From assembly GCA_003255025.1 (NCBI GenBank), contig QANY01007297.1:544437-608436 (forward strand): DNA of 64,000 bases, written 5' to 3'. Both the position numbers and the translations under genes were made by a program. The stretch is from Datisca glomerata. Lineage: Eukaryota; Streptophyta; Magnoliopsida; Cucurbitales; Datiscaceae. Numbering within the stretch: position 1 is the stretch's first letter; each line of letters starts with the position of its first letter. Positions 58,191-64,000 of the stretch are shown here, piece by piece. The notes under the pieces were generated by a model. It did not search any database. It saw only the letters and a list, made by a program, of their open reading frames with translations, and was not told the origin of the DNA.

Positions 58191-58948
58191 TTGAGTTATT
58201 TCTTCATCCTCTTCTACCATTCTTAACATTTACGGAGATGGTTCAAAATTATCCTCGTCACTTTCATCTGACTCTACACTAAGAATGGGATTGTCAAAGT
58301 TATTGTTTATGCTCTTGTTTTCAAAATCACCTTTCTCGAAACTGAATCGGATTATTGGATGAAAAGAATGTGAGAAAAAAATAAATAAACAATGCATAAG
58401 TATGAACAACATTTTAGAAATGGAAAAAGTAGACATAAAAGGAAGAACAAAAAGAACTAGAATTATATTTATCATTAGCAAAAGGAGAAGAAACAAGTTT
58501 TTAGATTTTCACTCAAAGTGAAGACATGAAATAGACGAGAACATAGGTCCATAACAATAAATTTCCTAAGGCAGTGAGTAGAATCCTTAGAATTTTGGCA
58601 TGAACACATTACTCTTGAAAATTCTTGAGAAGCACTGGTAGCTCGGTGATCTCCCAATTGTTAAGCTCATGATCTAAATCGTATCGAGAAACCAAGTTCT
58701 CTGTACTTGCACTTGATGATTTTCCCAAGATTGCAGATATTGAAAGCTCGGCGATATCATTTTTAAGGTCGTACTACTATACTATAACCGTTTCTTCGAA
58801 TGAAATTCTCCCACTTCTAAAGGATTTAGAAATATGTGGTATGATCGCCATTTCCATATTGAATACCCTATTTTCGAGCCTAGCAATCCTCTTTTCTTTC
58901 TTTTGAGCTTTCACTCTCCTTCTATCAACCTTGATGCTTATCCTCGAG
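58191..58948 (-). other. Linker between Gypsy protease and RT
   Basis: No defined domain; short frames only. It is part of the same retrotransposon and rich in acidic residues (SDESDEDNFEPSP at about 58275-58235). Confidence 0.6.
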
Positions 58949-60230
58949 TCATTTGCCTGGATTGTATCCCCCTTTTATCATTAACTTTTCCACCATCTGA
59001 GATGCTTTTGATAGGCTTGATGTTGGAGTGATTTTCCCACTAGCAACAAATGTAGTGTTCGCAATCTCAAATGATCGAAATGAGCACTCCAATGCTTCTT
59101 CTGCCACCTCAACATACAGCATGGTAGCCGGCTTAGATACCAATAAATCTTCTTCCCCATATATACAAATGAGTTTATGAGTCAATATAATTTCAGCTTC
59201 TGATGTAATGAAGACGGTACTGCCCTGACAAAGTGAATCCATGGTCGACCTAAAAGAAAACTGTATGTTGGATTTAGGTCCATCACTTGAAAAATAATAT
59301 TGAATAGGAATGGCCCGATTTGAATTTGTATCTTTATGCTCCGATTACTTTTCTTCGGGTACCGTCGAATGCTCTTACTATCATCATGCTTGGTCGCATA
59401 TGTGTTGAATCCACATGGAGTTTTGCTAGTGTAGATCTTGGCATTACATTTAGAGACGAGCCATTATCAACCAATACTTTTGCGATAACATAATCCCCAC
59501 ATTTCACGGATATATGTAGAGCTTTGGTGTGTCCAGTACCATCGGCAGAGATTTCATCATCTGTGAAAGTGATAAAATTTGGGGCGATAATATTTCCCAC
59601 AATTCCACTCAACTTCTCCAGCGTAATTTCATGACAGACATATGCTTGATTCAAAACCTTCAATAATGCTTGGCGATGTGGTTTATAATTCAGAAAGAGT
59701 GACAGTAAAGATATGTGAGCAGGTAAGAAATTAAGTTGTTCTATCACCTTATACTTGCTTTGCTTGATGAGCTTCAAAAATTCACATACTTCTTCTTCAG
59801 ACACTGTTCTTTCTTTCTGCGTACCTCTTATTATATCTGGCTCTATCCCTTGGGCGCCATGCATTTCTCCTTGAAATTCATGACCATTGTCGCCTTCTTT
59901 GGCTTTCCCTTTCCTCTGTCTTTCAAACTCATCGTTTTTATCCATTTTCAAAACTTCTGGCGTGTCGCATGTGCCACTCCTCATCATCCCGCCTACTCCT
60001 GAAATATTAGTTATGGGGAGATCGATGTCTGACGGATTTAGTGCTTGAGTTTTGTCATTATCGCTTGTCATGACCTCATATTTGTACGTCCATGGTACTG
60101 CTTTTGAATCTTTGTAAGCAAATGCACCCGGTATATGGATGGTGATAGGCATCAGAGCATAAGACGTGGTGGTGCGAGTTGACTTTTCCTCGTAATCTAT
60201 TGTGAGAGGTTTTAGGATACAGGACGACAC
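58949..60230 (-). pseudogene. Gypsy aspartic protease region
   Basis: The ORF 60230-59334 carries EEEVCEFLKLIKQSKYKVIE, then LNQAYVCHEITLEKLSGIVG, then VLVDNGSSLNVMPRSTLAKL (about 59480-59420), the protease active-site region. D-N-G-S is the usual form in Tat/Ogre elements. It is followed by MRPSMMIVRAFDGTRRKVIG. A frame change at about 59330 leads to the next piece (59242-58949), which begins near the F-x-V-M-D-L-x-x-S-Y-N-x-L-L-G-R-P-W-I region in a damaged form (MDSLCQGSTVFITSEAE). Function is lost through the frameshift. Confidence 0.88.
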
Positions 60231-60290
60231 TTCAACATTAATTTCAGATGATTATTTAGTTATCATGAGGACTAAAGAGTCATTTTCCTA

Positions 60291-61780
60291 TTATTCCCTT
60301 TCTCCTTTATGACTTATTGTAAGTATCTTTGCATCCAACAACTTTTGCACTTCCATTTTAAAATCAGCACATTCCTCAATTGTATGTCGCGTCACATTCT
60401 TATGAAACAAACAATCAAAGTCATGCATATGCTTCCTAGAAACGCCCTCATCCTCTGAGCGTGCTGGGAAGATGTACCCTGCTCTAGAAAGAATATAAAA
60501 AAGTGTTTCCATTGACGTGCCCACATCTTCCACGTCCCTCTTTCCATATGAAAAATATTTCTCAATTGCATTTACAGTTGGATTCCCATGATTTGGTAGA
60601 GGGTTGAAATTGATATATGGATTCCCATTAGCCTTTTTGAAATTCAACCATCCAGCCTTGATCAATGCCTGTACTCTACAATTTAATGCCGTGTAATTCT
60701 CAGTCGAATGTCCCACTACCCCAGCATGATAATCACAGCGAGCAGTCGGATCATACCACCGTAGGTATGGTGGTTGTAAAGGTTCATAAGGAATTAGCAC
60801 CAATTGATTATTCCGTATCAATTGAGATAAGAGTTATGTATATGACATGAGGATTGGATCCTATTGGAAAAAACGTTGATTATTTCTATTTTCCCTCAGA
60901 GGCTGATAAGCCTGACCAACATTTTACTAGTGAGTTGGTGGTCTAAAATCGGATCTCGAGTTGTTTTGAAATGCTGATTGTTGAGAGTGATAATTGTACA
61001 GAATTTGTGAGGTATTTTCCACATATGATTTCACAGATTTGGGCCCTTCACTATACTTTGGAAATCCTGGCCTCAAGTTTGCAGCTTGTGATGGGTACCC
61101 AAAATTGATCTTCTGTACATCTCCTTCTTTTCTCTTCAACGACGACCCCTTTTTTACGGATTAATGTATCAGATACGACTTTCAAAATTCTTCCATTCTT
61201 TACCTCATATTCAATCCTTTCACCAATCACTATAATGTCAGAGAAGTTGTTTGAAGCATTTCCAATCATCCTATCGTAGAATGAAGATCTCAAGGTGTTG
61301 ATAAACACTGTAGCCATCTCCTTTTCTGACAATAGGGGGCGTACTTGAGCAGCTAATTCCCTCTACCTTTGCGCATATTCTTTAAAGTCTTCAGTAGGAT
61401 TTTTCTCCATGCTTTGTAGATCCAGACGATCAGGAGCCATGTCTATGTTGTATTTGTATTGTCTTAAGAAAACATCAGCTAAATCTTTCCACCTCTGAAT
61501 ATAATGGTTATCCAATTGGATATACCAGCGAGATGCAACCCCTGTCATGCTATTTTGAAAGAAATGAATCAGCAGCTTATCATTATTTGCACAAACAACC
61601 ATCATTCTGCAGTACATAATAATGTGGCTTCTCGGACATGTACTACCATCATATTTTTTAAACTCAGGTAGTTTGAATTTGTGTGGGATGGTAATATCCT
61701 GGACCAAACATAATTGGGTGGCATCAATGGTACCATATACATCTGACCCTTCAATGACGAGCAATCTTTTCTCTAAAAAG
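60291..61780 (-). pseudogene. Gypsy gag
   Basis: The frame 61764-61363 includes DITIPHKFKLPEFKKYDGST, then MTGVASRWYIQLDNHYIQRW and FLRQYKYNIDMAPDRLDLQS, the retrotransposon gag domain. After a stop it continues at 61332-61051 (EKEMATVFINTLRSSFYDRM, IVIGERIEYEVKNGRI) and 60821-60291. The latter holds a zinc-finger-like CDYHAGVVGHSTENY (usual C at the end) and DCLFHKNVTRHTIEECADFK. Frameshifts at about 61140 and 60850 break the ORF. Confidence 0.9.
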
Positions 61781-62400
61781 TCCAGCTTATCTCTCGACAG
61801 CGGGTCTTCGCTTGGTTTAGTAACAGGCCTCTGCTCCTTTGGGTAATTAACATCGGGTATGATGATTGGCTCATTAGAGAGTTCGCCTTATGGGGTGAAA
61901 GCTTGGTTGTGGCCAGGTGCCATTGCGGATGGGTTGTACCTACTTTTCCCTATCTACATCATTTCCTGGACACTTGGAAATGGATAGTGCTGGTGGTATA
62001 AACTTTATCCGTGCTTTGCAGCGGGATGTTTAGTAGGGCTTGATATTCTTCAATTGTAGGAGTAAGATCAATTGTTACAAAGGTGAAACATCAGTACATA
62101 GGGTCCCAGAAATGCATTAAAGCCTTAAGAACAGGAGCATTGACTGTACTATACAGAAGATAAGCGATGTGACCATATTTACCGACAAACAAATTTTTCT
62201 GCTCCGGTGAAAAATCCTCCCATATCTTCTTCAACCTCTTCAAGTTGGTGTGTGATAACTCTATCTTAGTGATTGGTGGTAGAAGAACAACATCCTCTTT
62301 TTCCAGACAATCACCTTTTCATTTCTACGTTTCCTCTAACCATTGGGCTACTGTAATTTGATCTTCTATCAGATTAAGAGTAGAAGTCATGGTCTCTAAA
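61781..62400 (-). pseudogene. Gypsy N-terminal ORF (plant DUF7745-like) joined to the gag start
   Basis: Minus strand, 62394 downward: TSTLNLIEDQITVAQWLEET, later LKRLKKIWEDFSPEQKNLF, GKYGHIAYLLYSTVNAPVLK, ALMHFWDPMY and IDLTPTIEEYQALL (about 62230-62045). This order is typical of the N-terminal ORF of plant Tat/Ogre retrotransposons. It then passes directly into the gag start APGHNQAFTP (about 61920-61890), which suggests an internal deletion of the intervening part. Stops are present. Confidence 0.75.
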
Positions 62401-63006
62401 ATATGAATGAATTGAATACTTCTCTACAATCCCTATCACGCAACATGATGCATGTATGTAAAAAGGAAAGATGAAGTCAGAAGTGAAACAAATGGAAAGA
62501 AAAGAAATGTTTAAATAGCGTAGGACAAGAACAAAATTAATCAGATATCATAATTAAGCAGAATCTCTACTTCTATCAAACATTGGTCATGAGATGGGCT
62601 TTAAAAACAAAATTCATGTGTGGTTGGGCTCTCAAATCTCTTAATAGGCTCTCAGGTTATCCTCACTATTATCCGAAAGGCGTAACGAGGGGCCCCAAAC
62701 GCTATCCCGAAAGGGTTGATCTGAAGCCTGCACGGGAACCGTAGTTCCACGAAAGCATCCCACTACTCATTCTCGCTAATCCTAATAGGAAAGCCCAGGT
62801 ATAGGCTAGTGTATATGTGTGAAATTAGAAATTATGTAAAGAAATATACTTCGTAAAAAAAGACTTATGTACAACTACAGGCACGGATTAGAAAAAAAAA
62901 TAATGAATCAAATAAACAAATAACAAACCATACAAAATGATAGCATATGATGAAATTTTAGCTTGACTCTCTATTGATCTAAAGATGGTTAGACCAATTG
63001 TTTTTT
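62401..63006 (-). other. Gypsy 5' untranslated leader
   Basis: Non-coding sequence between the LTR/primer site and the first ORF. It includes a less AT-rich stretch (CGAAAGGCGTAACGAGGGGC, 62675-62694) usual in leaders of this element type. No ORF recognised. Confidence 0.6.
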
Positions 63007-63025
63007 CCTAGTGGAGTTGCCAAGC
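63007..63025 (-). other. Primer-binding site of the Gypsy element
   Basis: The minus strand reads TTGGCAACTCCACTAGG just inside the LTR. It resembles the TGGCGACTC-type primer site of Tat/Ogre elements (an elongator tRNA primer), with changes. Confidence 0.65.
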
Positions 63026-64000
63026 TGTCACAATGTGCATGCGACACGGAGCGACGATTGAAAATTTATTTTTTGAAAAAAAGAAATTCAGAGTCGCCAC
63101 CGATCATTTTAGGGCGTGATTGATCACCCAATTTTAAAATCAAATATTTGTGTCTGGAAAATTTAAAGTTGGTTCGGGAGTCATTTGCGTGTGGAGAAAG
63201 TATTAGCACCCCACACCGCCCATTATGAAAAATAGTTACCAAATTTAAACAGATACTATCAAAATTATTTTATTAAAATAATGTTCTAGAAATTCAATTT
63301 TGAATGTCCCATTTGGTACATTTTACATCATAAAAATGAGCAAATAAATTACCTTCAACGGGTGGTATAAAGACCATTAAAAATTATTATTTTTTAATCA
63401 AAGCGTTATTGTAGTTACTCTCGGCATCCTAAAAATAACTTCTCACCTCGGTAGTTCGAGAAATTTGATATCCCAAAAATTCTAAAGTCCGTCATCGGAT
63501 TTTTTTTAGTGAAAACTTAATAAAGAAATTTACAAAATTTAAATCAAATTGTTATGGTTTTAATTTACGAGCGTCAATTCTGATGATAAAAGAATAAAAT
63601 AATAATCACATACAACTGTGACATATGACAATAATACATAAATAAATAAGAAGAGATAACAACTATAAATAAAAAATGAATAATGGAAAGGAATGTGAGA
63701 GATGATAAATATGTATGATAAATTTTAAAAAAGAATGTGTAGGGTAAAAATAATGAAACAAGACGTGAAATAATTAAAAATATATAAAAAATAAATTAAA
63801 ACAAACCAATAATATTTACTGAAAAAAATAGAAAAATGAACAAAAATAAGAAAATAAAAACATTTAAACAACAAAAAAATAAAAAAAATAAAAGAAAATT
63901 AAAATACAAAAAAAAATTTAGAGAGGGTGCCTTCACTCTGTGTTAAGTGATAGAGTGTGACGTCNNNNNNNNNNNNNNNNATATATATGTATATATAATT
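63026..64000 (-). repeat. 5' LTR of the Gypsy element, partial, with a gap
   Basis: Starts TGTCACAATGTGCATGCGAC in plus orientation and follows the 3' LTR (51207 onward) closely for more than 900 bp. It carries about 50 bp near 63546-63600 not seen in the other copy. It includes 16 undetermined bases at 63965-63980 and runs off the window. Confidence 0.88.

Larger units (their letters stand above)
51207..64000 (-). mobile_element. Gypsy LTR retrotransposon, Tat/Ogre type, running off the window
   Basis: Minus-strand element with its 3' LTR at 51207-53488 and its 5' LTR starting at 63026 and continuing past 64000. From right to left it carries a primer-binding site, an N-terminal ORF remnant, gag, protease, RT, RNase H, a second (archaeal-type) RNase H and integrase. 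The second RNase H and the long LTRs and leader are features of the Tat/Ogre lineage. All domains contain stops or frameshifts. Confidence 0.92.

Noticed and set aside
1..64000. tRNA genes, riboswitches, operons or a defence system
   Set aside because: Nothing supporting these was seen; the sequence is plant nuclear DNA dominated by transposons.

Overview
The window is AT-rich plant nuclear DNA, most likely from an angiosperm (probably a eudicot). The evidence is an intron-containing cyclic nucleotide-gated channel gene with consistent GT-AG introns, plant-type Copia and Gypsy (Tat/Ogre-like) retrotransposons, four CACTA (En/Spm) elements with subterminal repeats, and inserted organelle DNA. 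No bacterial, CRISPR or phage-like system is present. The only gene that looks intact is the channel gene at 7567-14470 (+), seven exons and 601 codons plus stop. Nearly everything else is layered, mostly decayed transposons, with a few captured or orphaned host-gene fragments.

Layout. 1-1418: decayed Copia pol (-), abutting a CACTA element (1420-6116, -) with a TNP2-like transposase, the start of a second spliced ORF and a CACTA terminus. 6117-7566: upstream region of the channel gene, with an 88-bp duplication and a 22-bp perfect hairpin. 7567-14470: the channel gene; intron 2 holds an array of short palindromes. 15080-15330: LINE reverse transcriptase scrap. 15905-18690: decayed Copia (+). 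19153-34081: a complete but dead Copia insertion with 2-kb LTRs and a matching 5-bp target duplication (AATAC). Nested in it are a replaced LTR block, a hairpin-forming microsatellite, a CACTA element, a mitochondrial large-rRNA fragment and a plastid-derived segment (rpoB and 5S rRNA pieces).

35205-35434: an exon-like block ending at a splice donor. 35451-39738: a second Copia with 5' LTR, gag and pol. 39739-40880: Gypsy ORF/gag fragment (-). 42036-42710: four exons of a casein kinase II alpha pseudogene. 43983-44320: a 129-bp tandem repeat. 44658-44895: an exon-like fragment resembling plastid ABCI12. 45511-45894: a palindromic CACTA end. 45895-47124: LTR-like remnants with a Copia-type primer-binding site. 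49555-51206: 5' part of a CACTA element (+), cut off by a Tat/Ogre-type Gypsy element (51207 to beyond the window end, -) carrying gag, protease, RT, two RNase H domains and integrase, all with stops or frameshifts.

The genes do not form a pathway. The window is best read as a transposon nest beside a divergent CNGC gene. Assembly gaps (N) lie at 7325, 45160 and 63965-63980. Family calls come from recognising conserved protein and LTR motifs by eye; no database search was run.
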